DNA of 64,000 nucleotides from Tepidicaulis marinus (GTDB lineage Bacteria; Pseudomonadota; Alphaproteobacteria; Parvibaculales; Parvibaculaceae): NCBI RefSeq assembly GCF_000739695.1, contig NZ_BBIO01000005.1, positions 62,001 to 126,000 of the forward strand, read 5' to 3'. Shown piece by piece: positions 46,633 to 56,676 of this stretch (position 1 is its first letter; each line of letters starts with the position of its first letter). The notes under the pieces were generated by a model. It saw only the letters and a program-made list of their open reading frames with translations, ran no database searches and was not told where the DNA came from. The position numbers and the translations under genes were made by a program.

Positions 46633-47613
46633 ATGCGCAACCTGACCGTCACCATTGAAGCCTGGCCCATCAAAGGACGCTTTGCGATTTCCCGCGGCGC
46701 CAAGACAGAGGCGGAGGTGATCTTCGTCACCCTGGAAGACGGGCCCCATAAAGGGCGCGGCGAATGCGTGCCTTATGGCCGCTATGGCGAGACGCTGGAA
46801 AGCGTTGCCGCGCAAATCGATTCCATTGCCGATGAGTTTCAGGAAAAACCGAGCCGGGAGGCTTTAGCGCGGCTCCTGCCCGCAGGCGCGGCGCGCAATG
46901 CGCTGGACTGCGCGCTTTGGGATCTGGAAGCGAAATGGGCGGGCATGCCCGTCTGGCAACTGGCCGGCCTGCCGAAACCCGAACCGCTCACCACCGCCTT
47001 CACGCTCAGCCTCGATACGCCCAGCGCCATGCATAAGGCGGCAAAGAACGCAGCAAGCCGCCCGCTCCTCAAAATCAAGCTTGGCGGGGACGGCGATCTT
47101 GAGCGGCTGGCCGCCGTGCGCGAGGGCGCGCCGGGGTCCGATTTGATCGTCGATGCGAATGAAGGCTGGGCGCCGGATAATCTGGAACGTCTTTTAAGCG
47201 AGATCGCCCCTTACCGCGTGGCGCTGATCGAGCAGCCCCTGCCCGTCGGAGACGATGCCTGCCTAGCCTCGGTGAAAAGCCCCATTCCACTCTGCGCCGA
47301 TGAAAGCTGCCACACCTCGGCGGACCTCGTACGCCTTGCCAGCCTTTACGATGCCGTCAACATCAAGCTCGACAAGACGGGCGGCTTCACAGAAGCGCTG
47401 CACACGATCGAGAAAGCGCGCGGCCTCGGCATGGAGATCATGATCGGCTGCATGGTGGGAACGTCGCTGGCCATGGCACCGGCCGCCCTGCTTGCCGCGG
47501 GCGCTGCCTTTGTCGATCTGGACGGGCCGTTGCTTTTGGCCGAGGACCGGGAGCCGGGCCTTCGCTATGAAGGCTCGGTGCTTTTCCCGCCCGAACGGGC
47601 GCTTTGGGGATAG
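46633..47613 (+). CDS. dipeptide epimerase (L-Ala-D/L-Glu epimerase-like)
   Basis: 326-residue enolase-superfamily enzyme that epimerises Ala-Glu from peptidoglycan recycling. KIKLGGD (Lys of the acid/base pair), DANEGW (metal Asp), EQPLP (Glu), CADES (Asp/Glu) and IKLDKTGG (second Lys) are in order. It is 72 bases after the CHASE2 gene on the same strand. Other substrate dipeptides are common in this family, so the exact one is open. Confidence 0.87.
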   Translation: MRNLTVTIEAWPIKGRFAISRGAKTEAEVIFVTLEDGPHKGRGECVPYGRYGETLESVAAQIDSIADEFQEKPSREALARLLPAGAARNALDCALWDLEAKWAGMPVWQLAGLPKPEPLTTAFTLSLDTPSAMHKAAKNAASRPLLKIKLGGDGDLERLAAVREGAPGSDLIVDANEGWAPDNLERLLSEIAPYRVALIEQPLPVGDDACLASVKSPIPLCADESCHTSADLVRLASLYDAVNIKLDKTGGFTEALHTIEKARGLGMEIMIGCMVGTSLAMAPAALLAAGAAFVDLDGPLLLAEDREPGLRYEGSVLFPPERALWG

Positions 47614-47631
47614 GCCCAAAGCGCCGTTCCA

Positions 47632-48639
47632 TCAGATATCGAGCACGATTTTGCCGAAATGGCTTGCGCCCTGCATCAGCTTCAACGCAGGCACGATCTC
47701 TTCCAGCGGATAGGTCTTATCGATCACGGGCTTGATGTCGTTCTGCTCCACCGCGCGGACCATCTCTTCAAAGTGCTGGCGGCTGCCCACCGTGATGCCG
47801 GAGATTTTGGCGTTCTGGCCGAACATCGCCGCGACATTCATGTCCTTCACGAGACCCGAAAGAATACCGATCACCGCGATATGCCCGCCGGTACGGATCG
47901 CCATGATGGATTGCGGGAAGGTTTCCGCCCCGCCCACTTCCACGACATGATCGACGCCGCGCCCGCCGGTCAGCTTGCGCGCTTCGCTCGCCCAGTCCGG
48001 CGTCTTTTTGTAATTGATGAACTGATCGGCGCCGAGCGCCTTGGCCCGGTCCAGCTTTTCGTCAGAGGAGGATGTGATGATGACATGGGCGCCGGCGGCC
48101 TTGGCAAATTGCAGCGCGAAGATCGAGACACCGCCCGTGCCCTGCACAAGCACCGTGTCGCCCGCTTTCAAGTTGCCTTCCACGAAAAGCGCCCGCCAGG
48201 CGGTGAGCCCGGCGCAAGGAAGGCAAGCGGCCTCTGCCGGCGTCAGGTTCCTCGGCGCTTTGGAAACGCCGTCGGCGGAGACGCAAACATAATCTTCCGC
48301 ACAGCCATCGATCGGCCCGCCGAAAGAGGTGGCAAGCGCGGCAGGGGTCGGCGGCCCGGCAAGCCAGCCCTGAAAGAAGGAGGGGCAGACAAGATCGCCC
48401 TTTGCCACGCGGCGAACCCCGTCGCCCAGCTCCACCACTTCACCGCAACCGTCGGAAAGCGGGACAAGCGGCAAGGGATAATCCCCGCCGAAGCCGGAAG
48501 TAATGGCAAGATCGCGGTAATTGAGCGAGGCGGCTTTCAGCTTGACCAGAATTTGCCCCGGCCCCGGCTTCGGCACATCCCGCTCTTCGAGTTTCAGATT
48601 GTCCAGTCCGTAGCTTCCGGAAATCACGGCGGCGCGCAT
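47632..48639 (-). CDS. zinc-independent NAD(P)-dependent alcohol dehydrogenase (MDR superfamily)
   Basis: 335 residues from the ATG at 48639 (GAGGGAGGG upstream). GroES-like N-terminus and Rossmann core (VLVQGTGGVSIFALQFAKAAGA) typical of the quinone oxidoreductase/MDR group. The structural zinc Cys quartet of classical alcohol dehydrogenases is absent. Convergent with the epimerase. Reduces or oxidises a carbonyl/alcohol of unknown identity. Confidence 0.84.
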   Translation of the reverse strand: MRAAVISGSYGLDNLKLEERDVPKPGPGQILVKLKAASLNYRDLAITSGFGGDYPLPLVPLSDGCGEVVELGDGVRRVAKGDLVCPSFFQGWLAGPPTPAALATSFGGPIDGCAEDYVCVSADGVSKAPRNLTPAEAACLPCAGLTAWRALFVEGNLKAGDTVLVQGTGGVSIFALQFAKAAGAHVIITSSSDEKLDRAKALGADQFINYKKTPDWASEARKLTGGRGVDHVVEVGGAETFPQSIMAIRTGGHIAVIGILSGLVKDMNVAAMFGQNAKISGITVGSRQHFEEMVRAVEQNDIKPVIDKTYPLEEIVPALKLMQGASHFGKIVLDI

Positions 48640-48801
48640 GATCACCCTCCCTCATTGCGTCTTATTGAATATGGATAAGACCAATGTGACCGGGACGGAG
48701 CGGATTTCAAGCCAAGCTTTGCCCTGCCGTAGCGTCAGCGCGGCGTGTTTTCTCAAAGCGGGAAAATGCAGAACGAGAAGGGTCAGATCAAAACGGCCAA
48801 A

Positions 48802-49659
48802 TCAAAAAGGTCTGTCGCCCTTGATCTGGGTGCGGTGCATAACGCGCCTGCTCGAGGCATCGAAACTGTCGCGCCGGTGAATGGTGCAGCGATTATCCCA
48901 GATCAGGAGATCGCCGAGCGCCCATTGATGGGTCCAGGCGAATTTTTTCTGTTCGCAATGCGCCCAAAGCCGGTCGAGCATCGCATCGCTTTCGGACGTG
49001 CTCAGCCCTTCCACATAGGCATTGCGGCGGCGGCCGAGATAAAGCGTCTTGCCGCCGGTTTCAGGATGCGTGCGCACCATGGGATGCATCTCGCCCGGCA
49101 TCTGGCGGATATCCGTCACGCTTTCAAACCCGGCGCGCGTCTCCCCGACACTGGTCGTGCTGGCATCATGAAAACAGCGGTGCTGCTCAACGAAGGCGCG
49201 CAGATCCTCCGGCAGCTCTTCATAGGCTTTGTACATATTGGCAAAGCTCGTATCGCCGCCGGTGGGCGGAATTTCGAGCGAGTAAAGGACGCTCGCCTTG
49301 GGCGGCTTGGCCACATAGGACATGTCCGTGTGCCAGTCGGCTTCCTTGTCGCCCAGCGCGCCGATGGGCCGGCCGTTTTCCTTCACATTGGAGATGATCC
49401 AGATTTCGGGGCGCGAGAGCGCCTGACTGCCTGCCATATCCGTTGCGCTGGCAGGCGCCAGATCGAGCTCGCCGAAATGTTTGGAAAACCGCACGAGATC
49501 GTCGTCGCTGATTTTCTGCCCGCGAAAGAGCAATACCTGATGGTCGAGCCAGGCTTGCTGCACGGCTTCCATATCGCTCTCGCTCAGCGGGGCGGAAATA
49601 TCTATTCCCGAAACGACAGCGCCCAGCGCGGCGCCGGTCGGCACAACCTCGATTGCCAT
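48802..49659 (-). CDS. TauD/TfdA-family Fe(II)/2-oxoglutarate dioxygenase
   Basis: 285 residues. Iron ligands are His110 and Asp112 (WHTDMSYV) and a distal His in WDNRCTIHRR, followed by the Arg that binds 2-oxoglutarate. TauD releases sulfite from taurine and TfdA cleaves 2,4-D; this gene has no sulfonate transporter beside it. AAGGAG precedes the ATG. Substrate unknown. Confidence 0.88.
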   Translation of the reverse strand: MAIEVVPTGAALGAVVSGIDISAPLSESDMEAVQQAWLDHQVLLFRGQKISDDDLVRFSKHFGELDLAPASATDMAGSQALSRPEIWIISNVKENGRPIGALGDKEADWHTDMSYVAKPPKASVLYSLEIPPTGGDTSFANMYKAYEELPEDLRAFVEQHRCFHDASTTSVGETRAGFESVTDIRQMPGEMHPMVRTHPETGGKTLYLGRRRNAYVEGLSTSESDAMLDRLWAHCEQKKFAWTHQWALGDLLIWDNRCTIHRRDSFDASSRRVMHRTQIKGDRPF

Positions 49660-49801
49660 TCCTGCTTACTCCTTTAGGCTGGGGCCATCATAATCATCCG
49701 GCAAGCAATTTCCAGATAGGCCGGGGGGCGGCAAAGAGCCACCCCAAAACCGCCGGCACACCCGAATTTGAAGACGCAAAGTCCGAGGAACAAAGCTGCA
49801 G

Positions 49802-50557
49802 ATGAGTGAAGGGAAGATGGACAAGACCGCCTATAAGTCCCGGCTCAAAGAGCTGCAGAAACGTCTCAATCTTCTGCAGCACGCCATGGCGCGCCAGAGC
49901 TTAAACGGGATTGTGGTGCTGGAAGGCTGGGACGCGGCGGGCAAAGGCGGCGTCATCCGCCGCATCGCCTGGGCACTCGATCCGCGCCATTTGAAAGTCT
50001 GGTCCATCGGCGCGCCCTCCCCGGCAGAAAAGCGCCAGCACTGGCTGAAACGCTTCTGGCAGCGCTTACCCGATGACGGGGAGATTGCCGTCTTCGACCG
50101 CTCCTGGTACGGGCGCGTGCTTGTGGAACCCATCGAAGGCTTTGCAAGCAAAGAAGAAGCCTCTCGCGCTTACCGGGAGATCAATGAGTTCGAGAACATG
50201 CTCACCGATGAGGGAGTGCGCATGATCAAACTCTTTCTCGATATCACCCCGCAGACCCAATACCGACGGTTCGAGAAGCGGTTCCGCTCGCCGCAGAAGC
50301 GCTGGAAAATGACGCGCGAGGATTTGCGCAACCGCAGCCGCTGGGACGATTATGATGAAGCTTATGAGCGCATGATTGCCGAAACCTCGACACCTGCCGC
50401 TCCTTGGGTGCGGATCAATGCGAATGAAAAGCGCGCCGCGCGCCTCGCCTGCCTTGAAGAAATTCTCAAAGTGCTGGGCGCCGGGATCGACGTGGCACCG
50501 CCGCCAATCGACCCGGACGTGAAAGCCTTCTTCGATGAAAAGAACGGGAAGCTTTAA
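49802..50557 (+). CDS. polyphosphate kinase 2 family protein
   Basis: 251 residues, shorter than classical PPK2 (about 300). Walker A GWDAAGKGG (42-50) and Walker B-type DRSWYGR are both present, with the lid Arg residues RFEKRFRSPQKRWKM. PPK2 uses polyphosphate to phosphorylate nucleotides or the reverse. Subclass cannot be fixed. The last four bases overlap the convergent MFS gene. Confidence 0.88.
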   Translation: MSEGKMDKTAYKSRLKELQKRLNLLQHAMARQSLNGIVVLEGWDAAGKGGVIRRIAWALDPRHLKVWSIGAPSPAEKRQHWLKRFWQRLPDDGEIAVFDRSWYGRVLVEPIEGFASKEEASRAYREINEFENMLTDEGVRMIKLFLDITPQTQYRRFEKRFRSPQKRWKMTREDLRNRSRWDDYDEAYERMIAETSTPAAPWVRINANEKRAARLACLEEILKVLGAGIDVAPPPIDPDVKAFFDEKNGKL

Positions 50558-51717
50558 GCCGCGTCGACAAGAAGCCCGCCCTGCCAGCGCCGCCAGGTGA
50601 CAAGCGCTGCCCCCGCTCCCATTAGGGCCACACCGGCCATGACATAAAATCCGGTGCTCTGCGCGGCTTCATAAAGCGGGCCGGATAGCGCCATGAAGCC
50701 TGCCATCATGATGCCGCCGGAAACCGCCGCATAAAGGCTCTGTGCCGTGGCGGCAAGCTCAGGGGTAACGGCCCGCGCAATGAAATGCATGGCGCCAAGA
50801 TGCGCCGCCCCGAAACTGAGCCCGTGCAAGGCCTGCGCAAAACAAAGAACGGCAAGGCCGGGTTCCTGTGCCGTAATGAGCCAGCGCAAGACGCCAGCCC
50901 CTGCCGCAAGAACGACAAGCCCGACGGGCCCGAAAACCCGCGCAAGCCAGGCGGATGCCATGAAGAGCGAGATTTCCGCAACCACGCCAAGCGCCCAGAG
51001 AAAACCGATCAGCGTTTCGCTGAGCCCCAGCCGCTGCCAGTTGAGCGAGCCGAAAGCATAAAGAAAGGCATGGCTCGACTGGGTGAGCCCGGCGGCGAGC
51101 ACGAACCCGAGAAAGACCGGATGGCGCAGCACTTTGAGCGCATTCGCCCAGGAAAGCGGCGGCGCGGCGCTGTCCTTGCGCCCTTCGGCGGGCAGCAGAA
51201 AACCGACGGAGAAAGTCAGCGCAATGCCGAAAAGCATCGCCGCCAGAATGTGGCTTTCCCGGCCCGGTAAAAGCCACCAGCCCATCGCATAGCTTGCCAC
51301 GATGAAGCTGACCGAGCCCCAAAGCCGCACCCGCCCGTAATCCATCCCCTCCTCGCGCACCGCGCGCATCGCAAGGCTTTCGGTCATGGGAATGATGGAA
51401 GGATAAAGCGTCATCAACACAAGGCTGATGAGAAAGATGGGCAGAAACCCGTCCGCCAGAAAATAAAGCGCGGCAGCACAAAAAGAAACCGCCGCCAGCG
51501 CCAGCATCATGCCGCGCCGGTTCTCCGCCCTGTCCGCCAGAAAGGCGAGCGCGGGCCCGGCCAGAATGCGCAGCAGCATGGCGCCTGAGAGCACGATGGA
51601 GATTTGCGCAGGCGTCAGCGCCTGCGCGCCCAGCCATACCGGAAAGAACGGTAGATGGACGCCGGGAAAAATAAAAACGGCGGCATAAAAAAGGCCAAGA
51701 CGCGCGGCGAGCGGCAA
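50554..51717 (-). CDS. MFS transporter, HcaT/LacY-like group
   Basis: 387 residues with about 12 membrane helices. The sequence YGRVRLWGSVSFI after helix 4 is typical of the MFS_1-like group (3-phenylpropionate or sugar/nucleoside symporters). N-terminal helices begin immediately at residue 8. It follows the DUF6285-like gene by 60 bases on the same strand, but with no clear operon link. Substrate unknown. Confidence 0.83.
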   Translation of the reverse strand: MPLAARLGLFYAAVFIFPGVHLPFFPVWLGAQALTPAQISIVLSGAMLLRILAGPALAFLADRAENRRGMMLALAAVSFCAAALYFLADGFLPIFLISLVLMTLYPSIIPMTESLAMRAVREEGMDYGRVRLWGSVSFIVASYAMGWWLLPGRESHILAAMLFGIALTFSVGFLLPAEGRKDSAAPPLSWANALKVLRHPVFLGFVLAAGLTQSSHAFLYAFGSLNWQRLGLSETLIGFLWALGVVAEISLFMASAWLARVFGPVGLVVLAAGAGVLRWLITAQEPGLAVLCFAQALHGLSFGAAHLGAMHFIARAVTPELAATAQSLYAAVSGGIMMAGFMALSGPLYEAAQSTGFYVMAGVALMGAGAALVTWRRWQGGLLVDAA

Positions 51718-51777
51718 AGAAATCTCCCTGTCAGCATTGGAGCATGACAGGGAGACTATAGAGGCGCTTTGAAATGT

Positions 51778-52227
51778 CTATCCGATAGAAGGGTAAGGCA
51801 ATTTGCGCTTATCCGCCGCTTGGCGCAGGAAGCCCCAGATGCGCGCGCCGAGTTTGCGCGCGGGCGGGCTGTCCAGTTCTTCCAGTGCCGCTTGCAGCTC
51901 GATCAGGAGCGTTTTGAGCCGGTCGTTTTCTGCATCGAGATCGGAAATGAGCAGCGAGGCTTCGCGGGCCCCCGCCGCCGCGCCAAAACGCTTTTGCAGA
52001 TCGCCCGGCAGGCCAAGTCCGCCCGTCTCTTCGAAAATGGCGCGCATTTCGGCGTTCTCTTCGGCGCGCAGCTGCGCCCCGCGCTCGAACTCGGCTGCCG
52101 ACATGAACATCATGAGACCGATGACGGAGGTGTTGCCCACGGCATATTCGGCGGTGAGGTTCGGCGCGACTTCCAGAAGGAGCTTGCCGAAGGAATGTTG
52201 GAGAACGAGAGGGACATCGGGTTTCAT
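51778..52227 (-). CDS. DUF6285-like protein, partner of phosphotransferase
   Basis: 149-residue helical protein. Its start MKPDVPLVLQHSFGKLLLEVAPNL and the overlap of four bases with the phosphotransferase gene fit the small DUF6285-type proteins that follow such phosphotransferases in acyl-CoA related clusters. No catalytic motif visible. Probably a regulatory or stabilising partner. Confidence 0.65.
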   Translation of the reverse strand: MKPDVPLVLQHSFGKLLLEVAPNLTAEYAVGNTSVIGLMMFMSAAEFERGAQLRAEENAEMRAIFEETGGLGLPGDLQKRFGAAAGAREASLLISDLDAENDRLKTLLIELQAALEELDSPPARKLGARIWGFLRQAADKRKLPYPSIG

Positions 52228-53264
52228 GCGGCATCCTCCTCGGCAATTTCCTGCATGCGTTTCGACAGGAGCCGGTTATGTACATCCGTGCAATACCAGC
52301 TCGACAGCGCCATGACGGGATCTGTGTTGTTGCCCGCCTGATATTCCTTGCCGGCGGAAATCCAGATCGCGAGGCCCTTGACCATGGCGAAGATTTCCCA
52401 CCAGGCAAAGGCCTTGGAATCGATCGTGAGACCGCTTGCCTCTTCCCAAAGCTTCAAAGCCTCGGCACGCGGCAAAAGCCCGCCCGGCTTTTCTTCGTTC
52501 TCGAAGGCCCATAGCGGATCGCAAGCCCAGGCAAGATCCTCCAGAGGATCGCCCAGATGGCACATTTCCCAATCGAGGATCGATTTGATCTCGCCTGCAT
52601 CGTTGAAGAGGAAATTACCGGTGCGGTAATCCCCATGCACGACGCGCAATTCTTTGGGCGGCGGCGGCGGATTGCGCCGCAGCCAGCGGATCGCGCCTTT
52701 GGCGATGGGCTGAGCAATGAGCGTATCCTTGTCGATCTCCCCTTCCCAATAATCAAGCTCGCGCTTCCAGCACTCCTCCGGCGCAGGCTTTTCCATACTC
52801 TCCCCAAGACCGATGGCATCAGGGTCCTGCGCGGCGATCTTGCCGAGGATGGTGAAAAATTGCGGGCCGATCTTCGGCGCAAGATCGCCATAAGGGTCGG
52901 GCGAAAAGGGACTTGCCGCCTGACAGCCCTCGATCTGCTCCATCACGAAGAAGGACCGCTCGAGCCATTTTTCATCCGTTTCCAGAAAAAGCGGTTCGGG
53001 CACCGGCACGCCGGTCGGGTGAAAAGCGCGGTAGGCATTGAACTCGAGATCGCGCTCGGTCTCGATCAGGCTTGCCACCGGATCGCGGCGCAGGATGAGC
53101 GGGCGCGACACTTCTTTGCCCCCCTCCTGCCAGCGCGCGGTCAGGCGGTAGGTTTCCCGGCTCGCCCCGCCATGAATGCGCGAAATGCCTTCCACCGCCA
53201 TGGCGCTTGCCTGCGGCATTTTGTGGGAGAGATAAGCGGCGAATTTTTCTGCGATTTCTTCCAT
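52224..53264 (-). CDS. phosphotransferase family protein (APH/ChoK fold)
   Basis: 346 residues. Kinase-like fold with the catalytic loop VVHGDYRTGNFLF (about 215-227) and metal-binding ILDWEMCHLGDPLEDLAW (about 236-253). This branch (FadE36-like aminoglycoside phosphotransferase fold) is found with acyl-CoA dehydrogenases and lipid catabolism genes. AAGGAG precedes the ATG at 53264. Substrate unknown; likely a small alcohol. Confidence 0.86.
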   Translation of the reverse strand: MEEIAEKFAAYLSHKMPQASAMAVEGISRIHGGASRETYRLTARWQEGGKEVSRPLILRRDPVASLIETERDLEFNAYRAFHPTGVPVPEPLFLETDEKWLERSFFVMEQIEGCQAASPFSPDPYGDLAPKIGPQFFTILGKIAAQDPDAIGLGESMEKPAPEECWKRELDYWEGEIDKDTLIAQPIAKGAIRWLRRNPPPPPKELRVVHGDYRTGNFLFNDAGEIKSILDWEMCHLGDPLEDLAWACDPLWAFENEEKPGGLLPRAEALKLWEEASGLTIDSKAFAWWEIFAMVKGLAIWISAGKEYQAGNNTDPVMALSSWYCTDVHNRLLSKRMQEIAEEDAA

Positions 53265-53274
53265 CACCTTCTCC

Positions 53275-54381
53275 TTATGGCGCCATGTCGAGAAGGTCTT
53301 TGAAACCGGACGGCGCGTGAGGACCGATGATGAGCTGCTCGAGAATGCCGGCGCCTTTCTGCACCGGCTTATCGCCGTCTCTCATTTCCGCTTCCACAAA
53401 GGCCTGAATGTGCAGATAGGGCGGCACGCAGGTGTCGATATCGGCGGTCTTGAAGCAATCGTAATCCACCGCAAGCTCGCCCTTATAGCCGCCATGATTC
53501 CAGTCCGGATTCCCGTAGCCGAGACCGGTCATATAGAAATTCCATTTCGGCGTGAGCTTAATATCGATGCGGCTGCCGTCATGGCGCTGGAAATGCAGCT
53601 CCGCCGCCTTCGCATGGCGCGAACCGGACTGGAAGGAAATGTCGGACCAGCAGCGGTCCATCTTTTCTTCCTCGCCCCCGCCCGTCGGGCAGAGAACGGC
53701 GGCCGTGTTCCACGCATCGCCCTTGGCATCGGCATTGATGTGGTAAAGCGTGATAGCGTTTTCGAAATTGAGCGGCGACCAGATCCAATAAAATTGCGGC
53801 TGGGGCGGCGGCGCCACAGGCTGCGGATCGGACGCCCCGACCGGGCGGATACCCCAGGAGCGGTCGCGCGTGCCGACGAACTGATCCTTCTTCACTTCGA
53901 TGCGCCGGCCCTTGACCTCGATCCAGCCCTCGTAAGAACCGTTCTGCGTCATGCGCGTATAGTCCATGAAAATGCGCGGGCCCTGCCGGTAGGTGAAGCG
54001 CGGCTCTTCCAGCGCGCGGGCGCGGCCGCGGAACGTAATGTCAGCTTTGAAATCATGCTCGGCGCTGTCGACCGTGATGCGCAGCGCCTGAAGCGGCTCG
54101 ATCACTTCCACCGCAATGGGGCCGACTTTCGTATCGAGCCGCTCCATGTGAAGCACGCGGGAGGCATGGATATTGTGCTGCACGCCGTCCACGACGACGG
54201 CGAAATTCGCATCCATCACATTGAGATGCGGATAGACACCGAGACCGCAGCCGAAGAAAACGCTGCCGTCCCAATTATAGCCGTTGAAGAAATAGCGGTC
54301 GTAAAAATTCCGGTCCGTTCCCGAATAAGCGATTGGTTCGGGGGTCTGGTGGATCGGATACTCATCCCCTTTCGTGAGCAT
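53275..54381 (-). CDS. conserved protein of unknown function, DUF7064/7065-like
   Basis: 368 residues, beta-rich with many aromatic residues, start MLTKGDEYPIHQTPEPIAYS. It resembles the beta-sandwich proteins (NFYDRYFFNGYNWDG) that sit next to such phosphotransferases. ATG at 54381 is chosen for AGGGAGG upstream; two earlier Met codons (54456 and 54408) lack a site. First gene of the operon 53275-52224-51778, 10 bases before the phosphotransferase. Function unknown. Confidence 0.55.
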   Translation of the reverse strand: MLTKGDEYPIHQTPEPIAYSGTDRNFYDRYFFNGYNWDGSVFFGCGLGVYPHLNVMDANFAVVVDGVQHNIHASRVLHMERLDTKVGPIAVEVIEPLQALRITVDSAEHDFKADITFRGRARALEEPRFTYRQGPRIFMDYTRMTQNGSYEGWIEVKGRRIEVKKDQFVGTRDRSWGIRPVGASDPQPVAPPPQPQFYWIWSPLNFENAITLYHINADAKGDAWNTAAVLCPTGGGEEEKMDRCWSDISFQSGSRHAKAAELHFQRHDGSRIDIKLTPKWNFYMTGLGYGNPDWNHGGYKGELAVDYDCFKTADIDTCVPPYLHIQAFVEAEMRDGDKPVQKGAGILEQLIIGPHAPSGFKDLLDMAP

Positions 54382-54654
54382 CAAGGCCTCCCTGTTCTCC
54401 GGTTTCATTGCCCGGTTTGCTTTTGATTGCAGGCAGCATGGCGCGCGCCCGCCCATGGGTCAACTTGACCGGAGCGCCTGAAAAATAACGTCGCGTAACG
54501 GTGGCAATGAAAGCCCGGGCGCCGTGCCTGCCCGCACCTTACGCAGTTACGCTCCGCATTTTTTAGAGCCCTTCCCATGAGTCTTTGCGTGCCCTCAAGC
54601 GGCAGGCTAAGAAGGCAGATAGATTTAAAAAAGCAGCGGATCAGGAGACGGCCC

Positions 54655-55032
54655 ATGAAACTCTGGCTCATTCTCGGCGCGGTGAACGGCTTCCTTTCCG
54701 TGGCGCTCGGCGCTTTTGCCGCGCATAGGCTGGCCGGCAAGGTTGGGGAGAAGGAACTTGCCGCTTTTGAAACCGGCGCGCGCTATCACATGTATCACGC
54801 GCTGGCGCTGCTCGCCGTTGCCTGGCTGGCCCAGCACGCCTCCGCCTCGCTGACCCAGGCGGCGGGCTGGGCATTCGTTGCGGGCATGATTCTCTTTTCC
54901 GGCTCGCTTTATTATCTCGGCCTCACCGGCAGCCGCGCCCTGGTGCTCGTCACGCCCGTGGGCGGGCTCGCCTTCCTCGCCGGCTGGGCGCTGCTTGCCG
55001 CAGCAGCGGCAGGCCTTAAAACCCATCCGTGA
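54655..55032 (+). CDS. DUF423-family membrane protein
   Basis: 125 residues with four membrane helices and the DUF423 start (MKLWLILGAVNGFLSVALGA, AFAAHRL, YHMYHALALL). Function unknown; such proteins are widespread in proteobacteria. CAGGAG precedes the ATG at 54655, and the frame open before it is not DUF423. Confidence 0.88.
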   Translation: MKLWLILGAVNGFLSVALGAFAAHRLAGKVGEKELAAFETGARYHMYHALALLAVAWLAQHASASLTQAAGWAFVAGMILFSGSLYYLGLTGSRALVLVTPVGGLAFLAGWALLAAAAAGLKTHP

Positions 55033-55160
55033 GAAAAGCCTGCGCAAGATGCTGGACTTACGGCACGCGCCTTGTCAGAATTTACTAGACTGCGGTCCAG
55101 TCATGGGGTTCGGTCGCGCAATTGCGCGGCTGGATGAAGGCCGGGAGGCCGGGAGGAAAG

Positions 55161-56651
55161 ATGAGCCGCATTATCGTTCTGGGCGCCGGGATTGGCGGGC
55201 TCTCGGCTGCCATTGCGCTGGCAGGCGAAGGGCATGAGGTCACGGTGATCGACCGCGACCCGCCCCCGCCGGACCTCTCCACCGATGCGGCCTTCGAAGA
55301 ATGGCAGCGCCGGGGCGTCGGCCAGTTGCGCCACAGCCATGCCTTTCTCGCCCGGCTCTATCAGCTCATCCGCGAAAACCACCCCGCCCTGCTGGCCGAT
55401 CTTCTGGAGGCGGGCTGCCGCGAGCTGAAATTCGCCGACACCGTGCCCATGCCGCTCGTTCCCTCTTACGTGCCGGAAAAGGGCGATGAGCATCTGACCA
55501 TTCTCTCAAGCCGCCGCACGACGCTCGAGCTCATTATGCGCCGCTATGCCGCCCGCCAGCCCGATGTCACCTTCCGCACCGATGAAGTGGTGGAAGGTCT
55601 GATCGCGGAAAAGAACGCGGACGGCCAGGCCGTGGTCCATGGCGTCACTTTGCGCTCGGGCGAAAAAGTAACGGGCGATCTGGTGGTCGATGCGATGGGA
55701 AGACTCAATCCAGGCGCCGATTGGCTGAAAGAACTCGGGGTTCATATCCGCGAGGAAGAGGCGCCTGCCGGGATCGTCTATTTCACCCGCCATTACCGCA
55801 TCAAGCAAGGTATGCGCGAGCCGGAGCGCACCGCCGCTCCCGGCGCCGCCGATCTCGGCTTCCTTAAGTTCGGTGTCTTTCCGGGCGACAATGGCTGCTT
55901 CTCCATCACCCTTGCGGTGCCGGAGGCCGAGCGCACGCTCTCGAAAGCCATTCTGGATACGGATGTTTTCGACAGGATCTGCCGCTCCATTCCCGGCCTT
56001 GCCCCCTGGCTCGAAGAAGAGCGCACCGAGCCGCGCTCGAAAGTCTTCCTGATGGGCAATCTCTTCAGCCGCTGGCGGCACATGACCGAGGCGGGCAAGC
56101 CCCATGCGCTGAACTATTTCCCGCTTGGCGATTGCCACATCCGCACCAACCCGCTTTACGGGCGCGGCTGCTCTTTCGCCGCCATTCAGGCCCATATCCT
56201 GCGCGATGTGCTGCGCACCGAAAAAGATCCGACGGCGCGCGCCCTTGCCTATCATGCAGCGGTAAGCGAAGAGATCCGTCCCTATTACGACAATATGGTC
56301 AAGCAGGACCTCGGGGCGATCAAACGCGCGCGCCATGAACTCACGCCGGGCTATAAGCCGGGCTTCAAAGCGCGGCTCGTCAAACGCTTCACCGAGGACG
56401 GTATCAATATCGCCATCCGCTCCGATATCCATCTCTACCGCGCCTTCATGCAAGGATTTCATATGCTTGCCCATCCCACCGCCTGGCTGCTGGAAAACAA
56501 AAAGAATCTGGCCAAGGTTTTGTGGATCTGGGCGCGCGGGCGCAGATGGAACCGGAAATACTATCCGCCCCGCACGGGGCCCGGGCGCACCGAGCTTTTC
56601 AATGCGCTCGGCCTTCCCAAAGACGCCGATCTGATTACGGATCAAGCCTGA
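55161..56651 (+). CDS. FAD-dependent oxidoreductase (halogenase/hydroxylase-like)
   Basis: 496 residues. FAD motif GAGIGGLSAAIALAG (8-22) and a DG-like motif near residue 190. Length and middle sequence resemble FAD-dependent hydroxylases and tryptophan-halogenase-like monooxygenases. The halogenase Lys-containing WxWxIP motif is not visible. Start at 55161 with GGGAGGAAAG upstream. Substrate unknown. The following epoxide hydrolase-like gene is 25 bases downstream, so they are probably co-transcribed. Confidence 0.78.
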   Translation: MSRIIVLGAGIGGLSAAIALAGEGHEVTVIDRDPPPPDLSTDAAFEEWQRRGVGQLRHSHAFLARLYQLIRENHPALLADLLEAGCRELKFADTVPMPLVPSYVPEKGDEHLTILSSRRTTLELIMRRYAARQPDVTFRTDEVVEGLIAEKNADGQAVVHGVTLRSGEKVTGDLVVDAMGRLNPGADWLKELGVHIREEEAPAGIVYFTRHYRIKQGMREPERTAAPGAADLGFLKFGVFPGDNGCFSITLAVPEAERTLSKAILDTDVFDRICRSIPGLAPWLEEERTEPRSKVFLMGNLFSRWRHMTEAGKPHALNYFPLGDCHIRTNPLYGRGCSFAAIQAHILRDVLRTEKDPTARALAYHAAVSEEIRPYYDNMVKQDLGAIKRARHELTPGYKPGFKARLVKRFTEDGINIAIRSDIHLYRAFMQGFHMLAHPTAWLLENKKNLAKVLWIWARGRRWNRKYYPPRTGPGRTELFNALGLPKDADLITDQA

Positions 56652-56676
56652 TCCCTCGCAAACACAGGACGCAGCC

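Noticed and set aside
44344-46815. 823-codon frame on - across the CHASE2 gene
   Set aside because: Shadow of a confidently assigned gene; its composition (many Gly, Arg, His) is that of complementary codons.
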